Assembly (NCBI RefSeq): GCF_004916975.1
Contig: NZ_STGQ01000002.1
Location: forward strand, 1,373,697-1,437,696
Direction of reading: 5' to 3'
Length of the DNA stretch: 64,000 bases
From: Paenibacillus dokdonensis
Lineage (GTDB): Bacteria; Bacillota; Bacilli; Paenibacillales; Paenibacillaceae
The position numbers and the translations under genes were made by a program. Shown here piece after piece: positions 45,739-54,153 of the stretch (the stretch's first letter is position 1; every line of letters begins with the position of its first letter). The notes under the pieces were generated by a model that worked only from the letters and a program-made list of their open reading frames with translations, was not told where the DNA came from and did no database searches.

Positions 45739-45866
45739 TACCCTCCTAAATCATGGAAAATGAAACTTTAGCCGCATGACCCGGCCAGGATCGAGCTTTA
45801 TAATTAATTCTTAATACCTAACAACATGGGATGAACCGAATAATTATCGAATGGAGCTGAGGTTTT

Positions 45867-46241
45867 ATGAGTTTTTTTGACAAGCTGAAGTCAGGCGTTG
45901 CCGAAGCGGGCAACAAGGCCAAGATCGCGGTGGAAGTAAACCGTCTCAAGATGCAGAATTCCAGCAAGCAGAAAGAGATTGATCAGGAATACCAGCATAT
46001 CGGCAAAATGGTGTTTGATTCGCTGGAGCGGGAGAGCATGTGCAGCCCCGAGCAGCTGCAGCCGATGGTTGATCGGATTGTGCAGCTTCAGGACGAGATT
46101 CAGCTGAACCTGCATCAAATCAATGCGATTGCAGATGAGAAGAAATGCACCTGCGGGCACACGGTTCCGGTTGCCGCGAGATTCTGTCCGGAATGCGGAC
46201 ATCAGTTTATCGAGATTGAAAAACAGGAGGGGGATGTGTAG
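45867..46241 (+). CDS. Zinc-ribbon protein with coiled-coil N-terminus
   Basis: 124 residues. Residues 1-85 are helical (SFFDKLKSGVAEAGNKAKI at the start). The C-terminus has two CxxC-type pairs (KCTCGHTVPVAARFCPECGH) that form a zinc ribbon. Small proteins of this kind are common in Firmicutes and have no settled role. Its TAG stop overlaps the GTG start of the next gene by one base. Confidence 0.7.
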   Translation: MSFFDKLKSGVAEAGNKAKIAVEVNRLKMQNSSKQKEIDQEYQHIGKMVFDSLERESMCSPEQLQPMVDRIVQLQDEIQLNLHQINAIADEKKCTCGHTVPVAARFCPECGHQFIEIEKQEGDV

Positions 46242-46684
46242 TGCAGCAATTTTCCGTGGTTTTGCAGGAGACCAGAAAATGGTTTCAGTCCTTCAGACTG
46301 TACGGTGTGCTGGCTCCATTCGAGCTCCATCTGTTGTTTGGGGCCCTCGGGATTCAGTTCCTGCATGAATTGCTGTACGCCATTCTCCCGTACTCCTCCC
46401 ACCATGCACTGAGTGTCATTTTCGAAACGATTCCGCTGCTTGTGATATCCCATTACGCGTTTTGGATCGGGGCGTGGATGACGCTGGTGTCCGGAAATGT
46501 CAAATACCTGCCGTATGCGCTATGGATCAACGCCTTTGTTATTTTGTTCCCATTCAAAAACATCGGACTTAACGATTTGGTCGGCGCACTGGTTTACGTA
46601 GGTCTTGGATACGCTTTGTTCAGATATACGGCTTCCGCCTATGCTAATGTCAACCCCTCCGGACGTGAGACACATAAATTTTAG
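46241..46684 (+). CDS. Unknown four-helix membrane protein
   Basis: 147 residues, starting with GTG that shares one base with the previous stop and is preceded by GGAGGGGGATG. About four hydrophobic helices from residue 20 to 130 and a short polar tail. No named family recognised. Translationally coupled to the zinc-ribbon gene, so the two probably act together at the membrane. Confidence 0.6.
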   Translation: MQQFSVVLQETRKWFQSFRLYGVLAPFELHLLFGALGIQFLHELLYAILPYSSHHALSVIFETIPLLVISHYAFWIGAWMTLVSGNVKYLPYALWINAFVILFPFKNIGLNDLVGALVYVGLGYALFRYTASAYANVNPSGRETHKF

Positions 46685-46722
46685 CTTTAATCTATAACCA
46701 ACATACATAATGTAGCGTGCAT

Positions 46723-46755
46723 AAAAAAGCCGGGAAGACAATCTTCCCGGCTTTT
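46723..46755. terminator. Bidirectional terminator between convergent genes
   Basis: AAAAAAGCCGGGAAGA pairs with TCTTCCCGGCTTTT; lies between the stops at 46684 (plus) and 46772 (minus). Confidence 0.9.
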
Positions 46756-46771
46756 GTTCATTTACCTTGAA

Positions 46772-47074
46772 TCAGTGCTGCATCTCAGCTGATTCATCCA
46801 TCCATTCTACACTGCGGAGCAAACCATGCTTCATCAGTGCAAGCACAAAATCCGTATAGTAGGTTTTGCGAACGATGGCACCATATTCGTGGTTTTTATA
46901 AATATAGAAGAGCGCATCCGTGTAAATATCATTATCTTCAAAATAGCGCCTTATTTCCTTTAAACGACCCAGATAGGGATCTTCCTGAAGCAGGTGAATG
47001 CGAAACTCGACATCCTCCTCATTGACAGTTTCGGTTATGATAGCAACATCTTCGTTGCAGTGATAGGCCAGCAT
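46772..47074 (-). CDS. Small hypothetical protein, 100 aa
   Basis: Starts at the ATG at 47074 with GGAGG 8 bases upstream; the longer frame to 47125 overlaps the transporter gene and lacks a good site. Acidic, with many Tyr and Asp (YFEDNDIYTDALFYIY near the middle). It lies 47 bp downstream of the ArsB/NhaD-type gene and is probably co-transcribed with it. Family not recognised. Confidence 0.6.
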   Translation of the reverse strand: MLAYHCNEDVAIITETVNEEDVEFRIHLLQEDPYLGRLKEIRRYFEDNDIYTDALFYIYKNHEYGAIVRKTYYTDFVLALMKHGLLRSVEWMDESAEMQH

Positions 47075-47121
47075 ACTCGCGCCTCCATTTCGATGAATTG
47101 ATATGTTCCCCACTTCTTTTA

Positions 47122-48402
47122 TCACATTAAATATCGTAAATATACGTAGCCGCTAGCTAAAATAACGGACAAAATCATAATGGGAAAACCATATTTCATA
47201 AATGTGGTGAATTTCAGCGAATATCCCTCTTTTGCTGCCATACCGGCAACGATCAGATTCGCGCTGGCGCCAATCAGCGTACCGTTTCCACCGAGGCATG
47301 CACCAAGCGCGAGGCTCCACCATAAGGGCTCCAAATTGCTTACGCCCATGCTGCCCATATCCTGAATCATTGGGATCATCGTAGCAACAAACGGGATGTT
47401 GTCGATGAAGGCGGAGGCGATCGCGCTTAGCCACAGAATCAGCATGGAGGTCGAGGTCACATTGCCTCCGGTAAGCGCAACTGCTTTTTCTGCCAGTGTG
47501 GCGATAACGCCTGTTTCGATGAGACCGCCTACCAGTATGAACAATCCAATAAAGAAGAAAATCGTAGGCCACTCGACCTTGGCGAAAGCCTCCTCCAGCA
47601 TATGCTCTCCAGTCAGCAGCAGAAGAAGGAAAGCTCCAGCCAGAGCCACCGTGGCTGATTCAATGTGAACGAGTTGATGGATGAAGAATCCGAAAATGGT
47701 AAGTCCAAGCACGGTCAGGCACTTGGTCAGCAGTTTTTTGTCTGTCAAAAGCTCCTTCTCGTCCAGATCCATAATGCTCTGCATCAGCTCAGGCGTCGTT
47801 TTGATCTGTTTGCGGAAGAGAAAAATGAAAATCGGGATCAGAAGGGCGAGTATAACCAGCGCAATGGGCATCAGGTTTTGAATAAATGCCATAAACGTTA
47901 GCTCCTTGACGGCACTGCCGATCATAATGTTCGGAGGGTCGCCAATCAAGGTTGCTGTACCTCCGACATTGGATGCGATAATTTGTGTGATCAAAAAAGG
48001 GATCGGATTGACCCTCAGCTGACGTGTAATACTAAAGGTAACGGGCACCATCAGCAGTACAGTGGTTACATTGTCCAGAAATGCAGATCCAACGGCAGTG
48101 AGCAGCATGAGTACAAGCAGGATGGCCAGTGGCCGCCCTTTGGCCTTTTTTGCGGCCCAGATGGCGACAAATTTGAATAGTCCCGTTTCCGCGGTAATGT
48201 TGACAATGATCATCATCCCGATCAGGAGACCGAGTGTATTGAAATCGATATGATGGATAGCCGTTTCCTGGCTTACAATTCCGAGAATCACCATCAGCGC
48301 ACCGCCGATCATGGCGACGATCGTACGGTGGATTTTCTCCGAAATAATCAGTGCATAAGCAATTAAAAAGATAGCAATAGCCAAAATGGTTTGTTGTTCC
48401 AT
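47122..48402 (-). CDS. ArsB/NhaD-type (ion transporter superfamily) membrane permease
   Basis: 426 residues, 11-13 helices in two inverted halves. The half-repeat motifs are visible as SAFLDNVTTVLLMVPVT (about residue 105) and SAFIDNIPFVATMIPM (about 340), plus GGTATLIGDPPNIMIGS and GGNGTLIGASANLI. These are hallmarks of the ArsB/NhaD/SLC13-like superfamily. It may export arsenite, exchange Na+ for H+ or carry a dicarboxylate; sequence alone does not decide. No arsR or arsC is adjacent. Expression appears controlled by the unusual leader upstream (48403-48640). Confidence 0.88.
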   Translation of the reverse strand: MEQQTILAIAIFLIAYALIISEKIHRTIVAMIGGALMVILGIVSQETAIHHIDFNTLGLLIGMMIIVNITAETGLFKFVAIWAAKKAKGRPLAILLVLMLLTAVGSAFLDNVTTVLLMVPVTFSITRQLRVNPIPFLITQIIASNVGGTATLIGDPPNIMIGSAVKELTFMAFIQNLMPIALVILALLIPIFIFLFRKQIKTTPELMQSIMDLDEKELLTDKKLLTKCLTVLGLTIFGFFIHQLVHIESATVALAGAFLLLLLTGEHMLEEAFAKVEWPTIFFFIGLFILVGGLIETGVIATLAEKAVALTGGNVTSTSMLILWLSAIASAFIDNIPFVATMIPMIQDMGSMGVSNLEPLWWSLALGACLGGNGTLIGASANLIVAGMAAKEGYSLKFTTFMKYGFPIMILSVILASGYVYLRYLM

Positions 48403-48640
48403 AATTTCCTCCTCGTAATGTTCTTCGATGCGGTCCGTAATATCATTAGATTTAGCATTACATCATGGTCTAATTCCTCCTTTTTATCCAAGGAGAAGAT
48501 TGCCACATGCGGACCTCAAGAAGGACGAGAAGGCAAAAAAAGACAAACGGAGCCCGCACGTGGCAGGCTCCTCCGAATGTTTTCTATGCGATTTAAAATA
48601 ACTTGCCCCAATGTGAAAGGGGAACATGAAAAATGGTTTA
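48403..48640 (-). promoter_or_regulatory. Candidate attenuator leader of the ArsB/NhaD-type gene
   Basis: Read on the minus strand. GGAGCCTGC pairs with GCGGGCTCC (48571-48549, one G-U pair) and is followed by GTTTGTCTTTTTTT, an intrinsic terminator inside the leader. GGAGGA at its base and a GTG in its loop/3' arm form the start site of a 29-codon frame (48559-48470). A downstream segment (48517-48501) can pair with the same 3' arm over about 15 bases with G-U pairs. The order promoter, terminator, gene implies control by premature termination. Not matched to any riboswitch class I know. Confidence 0.6.
48470..48559 (-). CDS. Putative 29-residue leader peptide
   Basis: GTG start 9 bases after GGAGGA; the peptide begins MRAPFVFFCLLVLLEV and ends SSPWIKRRN. 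A hydrophobic core between charged ends. The frame runs straight through the terminator U-run, so a ribosome starting here would open the hairpin. Near its stop lies AGGAGG followed by ATG ATG TAA, a two-codon frame. Coding status is inferred from position and ribosome site only. Confidence 0.4.
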   Translation of the reverse strand: MRAPFVFFCLLVLLEVRMWQSSPWIKRRN

Positions 48641-48645
48641 CAATA

Positions 48646-48674
48646 ATTATAAAGTGTTCACGCCGACTTGTAAA
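48646..48674 (-). promoter_or_regulatory. Sigma-A promoter of the ArsB/NhaD-type gene
   Basis: On the minus strand TTTACA and TATAAT with an exact 17-bp spacer. Transcription would start near 48639, giving a leader of about 236 nt. Confidence 0.7.
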
Positions 48675-48709
48675 GAAATAGTCGAACTCTAACGGGAAAG
48701 GAGACGGAT

Positions 48710-50401
48710 ATGAACAAAAAGTGGTGGAAAGAAAGCGTTGTGTACCAAATTTATCCGATCAGCTTCATGGATGGGAATGGCGATGGTGTTGGCGATTTGC
48801 GGGGGATCATGTCGAAGCTGGATTATCTGAAGGATCTGGGTGTAGATGTACTTTGGATTTGTCCCGTCTACAAATCGCCGAATCATGATAACGGCTATGA
48901 CATCAGTGATTATCAGGACATCATGAAGGAATTCGGAACGATGGATGATTTTGATCGGTTGCTTAAAGAAGCGCATACGCGCGGTTTGAAAATTATGATG
49001 GATCTGGTGTTAAATCATACCTCGGACGAGCATCCGTGGTTTATTGAATCGCGAGCTTCGCAGGACAATCCGAAACGGGATTATTATATTTGGCGCAAGG
49101 GCAAAAACGGCGGCCCCCCGAACAACTGGGAATCCTATTTCAGCGGCTCCGTATGGCAGTATGACGAAACGACGGATGAGTATTACCTTCATCTCTACTC
49201 CAAGCATCAGCCTGATCTGAACTGGGAAAATGAGAAGGTCATCGACAGCATGCATGAGATGGTGGAATGGTGGCTGAAAAAAGGGGTCGACGGGTTCCGT
49301 TTTGACGCGATAGCGCATATCGTGAAGGCCGTGGGGCTGCCGGATGGAGAGAACCCGAACCATCTGCCGACCGTGCGTGCATACGAGCTGTTTTCCAATC
49401 TGGAAAACGTGCATACCCTGCTGAATAATCTGTATAAGAGCGTTCTATTCCACTACGATATCATGACCGTTGGCGAAACCTCGGGTCTTGGCCCGGAGCA
49501 GGCTCTTAGCTATGTGGGCGATACCCGGAATGAGCTGAACATGGTGTTTCAATTTGAGCATATGCAGCTGGATGCGGCTTCCGGAGGTTCGGGAAAATGG
49601 AATCTGCGTCCCTGGAATCTGCTTGAGCTGAAAAAGGTGATGAGCAATTGGCAGACGGTTATGCATGAACAAGGATGGAATGCCAACTACTGGTGCAACC
49701 ATGATCAGCCGCGTTCGGTTTCGCGTTTTGGGGACGACAGTCAATACCGCGTGGAGTCGGCAAAAATGCTGGCGACCTTCATTCATATGCTTGAGGGAAC
49801 GCCGTATATTTATCAGGGCGAAGAAATCGGGATGACGAACATTGCCTTTCAGTCCATCGATGATTACCGGGATGTCGAGACACTCAATTTCTATGAGGAA
49901 CAGATGAACCAAGGGGTTCCGGAAGAACAAATCATGGAGGTCATTTGGAAAAAAAGCAGGGATAATGCCAGAACGCCGATGCAGTGGAACAAGAGTGAAG
50001 AAGCGGGATTTACTAAGGCCACGCCTTGGATCAGAGTGAATTCGAATTATCCGTTGATCAACGTGGAGGATGCCTTGAAGGATCCGGATTCCATTTATTA
50101 TTACTACAAGAAGCTGATTGCCCTGCGCAAGGAGCATGAAGTCATTGTGTATGGGAAATATGAGCTCCTGCTCCCGCTGGACACTCAAATCTATGCCTTT
50201 ACCCGTACCCTCGGAGATGTTTGCCTGCTGGTCATACTCAACTTTTTTGGCGAGGAGCCGGAGCTGAACCTCCCAAGCAAGCTGCATCTTTCGTCAAAGG
50301 AGCTGTTGATCTCCAATTATCCTATCAAAGGCGATGATGAGCTCAGTACAACGGTCCGTCTTCGCCCTTATGAATCCAGGGTGTACATGCTCAAGGCTTA
50401 A
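48710..50401 (+). CDS. GH13 alpha-glucosidase (oligo-1,6-glucosidase-like)
   Basis: 563 residues, AAAGGAG before the start. Starts WWKESVVYQIYPISFMDGNGDG, typical of GH13 subfamily 31 enzymes. Conserved regions: DLVLNHTS (about residue 100), GFRFDAI with the nucleophile Asp (about 199), TVGET with the acid/base Glu (about 254) and NHDQPR with the third Asp (about 330). It splits alpha-1,6 or alpha-1,4 linked glucose from small oligosaccharides in the cytoplasm. A trehalose-6-phosphate hydrolase is a possible alternative, but no PTS gene is nearby. Confidence 0.93.
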   Translation: MNKKWWKESVVYQIYPISFMDGNGDGVGDLRGIMSKLDYLKDLGVDVLWICPVYKSPNHDNGYDISDYQDIMKEFGTMDDFDRLLKEAHTRGLKIMMDLVLNHTSDEHPWFIESRASQDNPKRDYYIWRKGKNGGPPNNWESYFSGSVWQYDETTDEYYLHLYSKHQPDLNWENEKVIDSMHEMVEWWLKKGVDGFRFDAIAHIVKAVGLPDGENPNHLPTVRAYELFSNLENVHTLLNNLYKSVLFHYDIMTVGETSGLGPEQALSYVGDTRNELNMVFQFEHMQLDAASGGSGKWNLRPWNLLELKKVMSNWQTVMHEQGWNANYWCNHDQPRSVSRFGDDSQYRVESAKMLATFIHMLEGTPYIYQGEEIGMTNIAFQSIDDYRDVETLNFYEEQMNQGVPEEQIMEVIWKKSRDNARTPMQWNKSEEAGFTKATPWIRVNSNYPLINVEDALKDPDSIYYYYKKLIALRKEHEVIVYGKYELLLPLDTQIYAFTRTLGDVCLLVILNFFGEEPELNLPSKLHLSSKELLISNYPIKGDDELSTTVRLRPYESRVYMLKA

Positions 50402-50745
50402 AGGCTTGACAGGAATTAAAAATATTGTTAAATTTACCTCATCCTAAACCAAGGGAGAGATTTTGATGACGGTGGTAGTTCTTAACTAATCAAATTCCAT
50501 AACAGATCGCAGGAAAGACACAGGGCAAGCAGCCTTTGAAGGCAGCTTTATTTTCTTATGTGCTTTCTAGCAGAGTCAAACTGCAAGGCTGTATTTACGA
50601 TACGGCTTGAGCTCATTTGTTCTGCACGATCTTGGAAATAGTTAAGAACACGCGAAGCATCAAACGGCACCTTGGCTGCTGTTTCTTTCTTTGTTAACTC
50701 TAAAGCATCTTCTTTCGGCTGAAATCCGAAAAAGATGGCCTTTTG

Positions 50746-50775
50746 AAAACCGTGCTCTTGCAGCACGGTTTTTTT
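50746..50775 (+). terminator. Intrinsic terminator, first of a tandem pair before the MutS2-like gene
   Basis: Perfect 9-bp stem AACCGTGCT / AGCACGGTT with loop CTTGC and T7. Confidence 0.85.
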
Positions 50776-50811
50776 GCGTTTAACAAAGGTATTGAAACTT
50801 GCAGGGGCACA

Positions 50812-50850
50812 GGGGACAGGGAATCGCGTATGCATTCTTTGTCCCTTTTT
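50812..50850 (+). terminator. Intrinsic terminator, second of the tandem pair
   Basis: GGGACA plus GGGAAT pairs with ATTCTT plus TGTCCC (12 pairs with two G-U), loop CGCGTATGC, then TTTTT. It ends only 38 bp before the start codon of the next gene. Confidence 0.8.
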
Positions 50851-50887
50851 GCGTTTTTTTGCACATGAAAAGAAAAAAAGGAGGTTC

Positions 50888-52921
50888 ATGAAACTCATGG
50901 ACAACATAACGATGAGCATGCTGGAATATGACAAATTAAAGGAAAGGCTGCTTGATTACGCAGTATCTTACGCAGGCAGGAAGCATATTGAGGACCTGAT
51001 GCCGGGAAGCCACCTGCGTGCCATTGAATCCGCACTTCTGGAAACCGCGGAAGCCAAGGCTCTTCTGGACAAGGGAGCAAGCGTACCGCTGCCTTCTCTT
51101 GAGGGCATTGAGCATATCACCTCGCTGCTGCATACGGGGTATCTGTTCTCAGAGCAGGATTTCGCTTCCGTGCAGATCTTTTTACACAGCTGCAGCCAGC
51201 TTAGAAAGTATATGGCCGGTAAACGGGAGATTGCACCGACGGTCAGCAGCTACGCATCATCCATGGAAGAGCTGCCGCGTCTGAAGAGTGAGATTGAGCG
51301 CTGTATCCGGTTTGGCAAAGTGGATGATCAGGCCAGCAAGCAGCTGGAGAAGGTCCGCAAAAAAATGGCTGTTATCAAGGAACGGATTCAGAAAAAAATG
51401 AGTGCGATCCTGTCACGGCACGGTTCAATTCTGCAGGAGCATCTGGTCAGTGTGCGCGGCGGACGTTATGTCGTGCCGGTGAAGAGGGAGTACCACAAGC
51501 AAATCAAGGGAGCGGTGCTCGATCAATCGACCAGCGGCCAGACGGTATTTGTCGAGCCGGAGGAAATATCCCTGCTTCAAACGGAGCTCGGCATGCTGGA
51601 GGCTGATGAGGCGCGGGAGGAAGGCGTGGTGCTGAGCATGCTGACAGGTATGCTGGAAGCATCAAGTAATGAACTTCAGCTGAACATCGACATTACGGGG
51701 AATTATGATTTTATATTTGCCAAAGCCAAATACGGACGCTCCATTGGCGGCAGGTCTGTTCAATTAAACGCTGATGGACTGATCCGGCTCCGCGGTGCGA
51801 AGCATCCTCTGATGCTGAAAACGATGGTACCGCTTCATCTGGAGATGGGGAAGGGTTACCGTTCCCTGATTATTACCGGACCCAATACCGGCGGCAAAAC
51901 CGTAGCGTTAAAAACGCTCGGGCTGCTGACGCTGATGGTTCAATCCGGATTGCTTGTGCCCGTGGAGGAGGGAAGCATGTTCGCTGTATTCGGGAATGTC
52001 ATGACAGCGATCGGGGACGGCCAGAGCATTGAGCAGTCACTCAGCACCTTTTCAGCCCAAATCCGCAGATTGATCGCTATGGTAGATGCTGCTGACCGGT
52101 CCACACTGCTTCTTATTGATGAGCTTGCGGCAGGTACGGATCCGGGTGAAGGGATGTCCCTTTCCATCGCGATTCTCGAGGAGCTTAACGGGCGTGATGC
52201 GATGATGATGGTGACGACCCATTTTAACGAGCTGAAGGGCTTTGCTTCCCGCACCCCGGGCTTTCAGAACGCACGAATGGAATTCGATGTCGATACACTG
52301 GAGCCCCTGTACCGCTTGACGATTGGCGAATCCGGCCAAAGCTATGCGATTGAAATTGCCACGAAGCTGGGCATGCCATCCGGGATAATCGGACGGTCAC
52401 GGCATATTTTACAGAGTCATAAACCGCAGCTGGCCGTAGTGATGCCGGAGATCGCACCTGAGTTAGACATGCGCCCGGATGAATCACAGGAGGAGGCCGA
52501 ACCGCTGGATCATTCCGGGCTAAGACATCCAAATTCCGGAGGGAAGAACCGCAATCTCGAGTCCGGAGACAGGAAAAAGGAGGATTCACGGCAAGAAGGC
52601 ATGGAATCAGAGCCTGGGAATAATACCAAGAAGGCCCGGTTTGAGATTGGAGATGCGGTATATGTCAGCTCGCTGGGCCGTGTTGGCATCATCTATCAAG
52701 AGGAAGACGCGAAAGGCATGGTCGGCGTGATGATTCAGAAGCAGAAGCTGAAGATTAACCGGAAACGGCTGAAGCTGTATATTGAAAAGGGGAACCTTTA
52801 TCCTGAAGATTACGACTTCGACATTATCTTTGACAGCAAGGAGAACCGCAAGAAAAGCAAACTGATGCAGCGAAAACATGTGGAGGGACTGAGCATCATC
52901 CGTAACCCGGACAATAACTAG
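50888..52921 (+). CDS. MutS2-like ATPase lacking the Smr domain
   Basis: 677 residues from the ATG at 50888 with AAGGAGG upstream. The N-terminal clamp/lever region is helical. The MutS ATPase follows: Walker A TGPNTGGKT near residue 330 and Walker B LLIDELAAGTDPGEG near 408. A charged linker leads to a KOW-like barrel near 590-640 (EIGDAVYVSSLGRVGII). MutS2 proteins normally continue into a Smr nuclease domain; here the chain ends in a short basic tail. It likely binds branched DNA or stalled ribosomes without cutting. Two terminators precede it. Confidence 0.85.
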   Translation: MKLMDNITMSMLEYDKLKERLLDYAVSYAGRKHIEDLMPGSHLRAIESALLETAEAKALLDKGASVPLPSLEGIEHITSLLHTGYLFSEQDFASVQIFLHSCSQLRKYMAGKREIAPTVSSYASSMEELPRLKSEIERCIRFGKVDDQASKQLEKVRKKMAVIKERIQKKMSAILSRHGSILQEHLVSVRGGRYVVPVKREYHKQIKGAVLDQSTSGQTVFVEPEEISLLQTELGMLEADEAREEGVVLSMLTGMLEASSNELQLNIDITGNYDFIFAKAKYGRSIGGRSVQLNADGLIRLRGAKHPLMLKTMVPLHLEMGKGYRSLIITGPNTGGKTVALKTLGLLTLMVQSGLLVPVEEGSMFAVFGNVMTAIGDGQSIEQSLSTFSAQIRRLIAMVDAADRSTLLLIDELAAGTDPGEGMSLSIAILEELNGRDAMMMVTTHFNELKGFASRTPGFQNARMEFDVDTLEPLYRLTIGESGQSYAIEIATKLGMPSGIIGRSRHILQSHKPQLAVVMPEIAPELDMRPDESQEEAEPLDHSGLRHPNSGGKNRNLESGDRKKEDSRQEGMESEPGNNTKKARFEIGDAVYVSSLGRVGIIYQEEDAKGMVGVMIQKQKLKINRKRLKLYIEKGNLYPEDYDFDIIFDSKENRKKSKLMQRKHVEGLSIIRNPDNN

Positions 52922-53174
52922 ATACGGGAAAGGCAGGGGAACATCTGGATACAGACTGTTTCTCTGCCTTTTTAAATATTGCATTTATAGCTGGATTAAA
53001 GCGGTTGAATTCTGATGGAGCGGGTAAAGAAAAGATAAGAATTTCTATATCTTGCGCCATTGCGTATCGGATAGGGAATTCCAATGCGACTTGAGCTTAT
53101 TTACTAATCATCGATTTTTAAAACATTTTTAGATATATAGGCTTAATTAAAGGCAGATGGAGGGAAATCAATGT

Positions 53175-53600
53175 ATGAAACCCGAAGAAATGGACCGTAA
53201 GCTGGAGCCAGTCATTCAAAGATTGTCAGAGCAGGATGTACTGAGCCCATACAACGATGCTACCAGTGACAGAATTCATGAGAGCAAGGAGAAAATGCAG
53301 CAGTGGACCAAAGAGGATTATCTGAATTCGCAGCAAAATGTAGATCGCATTAATCAGGAATTAACGGAAGCGATCAGGGGAGGTGAAGCGCCGGAGAGCT
53401 CGCGTGTTCAGGATATTATCCGCCAGCACTATGAATCCATGACGCAGTATTATACGCCTACGGCTGATGTATACCGGGGGCTTGGAGAGCTTTATGTAGA
53501 GCAGCCCGAATATACGAAGCTGTTTGATTCTTATCATCCCCGCCTTGCGCGCTTCCTTTGTGAAGCGATGAGGTTCTTTGCTGATCATAAACTGAAATGA
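53175..53600 (+). CDS. Stand-alone TipAS antibiotic-recognition domain protein
   Basis: 141 residues from the ATG at 53175 (GGAGGG upstream). The whole protein matches the TipAS pattern: an Asn/Glu-rich helix start, HYESMTQYYTPTADVYRGLG in the middle and FDSYHPRLARFLCEAMRFFA at the end. In TipAL this domain follows a MerR DNA-binding domain and binds thiopeptide antibiotics. Here the MerR part is absent and no MerR gene is adjacent. It could sequester such drugs or haem-like compounds. The role is inferred. Confidence 0.75.
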   Translation: MKPEEMDRKLEPVIQRLSEQDVLSPYNDATSDRIHESKEKMQQWTKEDYLNSQQNVDRINQELTEAIRGGEAPESSRVQDIIRQHYESMTQYYTPTADVYRGLGELYVEQPEYTKLFDSYHPRLARFLCEAMRFFADHKLK

Positions 53601-53673
53601 AGCGTCTGCATAAAAAAAAGAAGGCCTTCTGTCTGAAGCAGAAGACCAATCCATTGAATTAATTAGGAAAATA

Positions 53674-54153
53674 TTACAATTTTTCACTGATAATTTGGGC
53701 AAACTGCTCCAGAAACTGGCGCTCATCATGATCGAAACGTCCCTTAAGCGGACTATCGATATCGAGCACGCCGAGCAGCTGCTCATTTTTTATGAGCGGA
53801 ATGACGATTTCGCTGTTGGACGCCGCATCACAGGCAATATGTCCTGGAAAATCATGCACGTCATCGACAACGAGCGTTCTGCGCTCTGCGGCTGCTGTAC
53901 CGCACACGCCGCGGCTCATTGGAATACGGATACAGGCGGGAAGGCCTTGAAAAGGACCCAATACCAGCTCTTGTCCGTCGTAGAGATAAAAGCCGACCCA
54001 GTTGATATCCGGCAGGAAGCTGTTCAGCAGTGCTGAAGCATTAGCCAGATTGGCGATGGAGCTGGGTTCATCGTGAATGAGAGATTTCAGTTGTTCCAGA
54101 ACGGTTGAGAACTGCTCGCCCCGGTTTCCTTCATAAGGAAGTGCTTGAAACAT
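53674..54153 (-). CDS. GAF-domain free methionine-R-sulfoxide reductase
   Basis: 159 residues, one GAF domain. The three cysteines of fRMsr are present in the right order: PACIRIPMSRG, GVCGTAA and HIACDAAS, as is the closing EIVIPL..LLGVLDIDSP pattern. It reduces free methionine-R-sulfoxide to methionine in the cytoplasm. Two ATG codons in a row at 54156 and 54153; the second has the better spacing to GGTGGAG. Confidence 0.9.
   Translation of the reverse strand: MFQALPYEGNRGEQFSTVLEQLKSLIHDEPSSIANLANASALLNSFLPDINWVGFYLYDGQELVLGPFQGLPACIRIPMSRGVCGTAAAERRTLVVDDVHDFPGHIACDAASNSEIVIPLIKNEQLLGVLDIDSPLKGRFDHDERQFLEQFAQIISEKL

Larger units (their letters stand above)
50402..50887 (+). other. 486-bp region with three hairpins upstream of the MutS2-like gene
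   Basis: Holds a hairpin at 50528-50560 (AAGCAGCC / GGCAGCTT then TATTTTC), probably the GH13 terminator. Two more terminators lie at 50746 and 50812. At 50466 an ATG with AAGGGAGAG upstream opens a seven-codon frame MTVVVLN. On the minus strand 50742-50548 reads as a coherent peptide (KVPFDASRVLNYFQDRAEQ in the middle) but has no convincing start; it may be a gene remnant. Confidence 0.45.

Noticed and set aside
48391..48681. 96-codon plus-strand frame in the leader of the ArsB/NhaD-type gene
   Set aside because: No ribosome site, and the region is better explained as the minus-strand leader with promoter and terminator.
49445..50287. 280-codon open frame antisense to the GH13 gene
   Set aside because: Entirely inside a clear GH13 coding sequence; no protein-family pattern.
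50510..50625. CACAGGGCAA string resembling the start of a c-di-GMP-I riboswitch
   Set aside because: The following conserved blocks of the aptamer are missing or out of order; a chance match is more likely.
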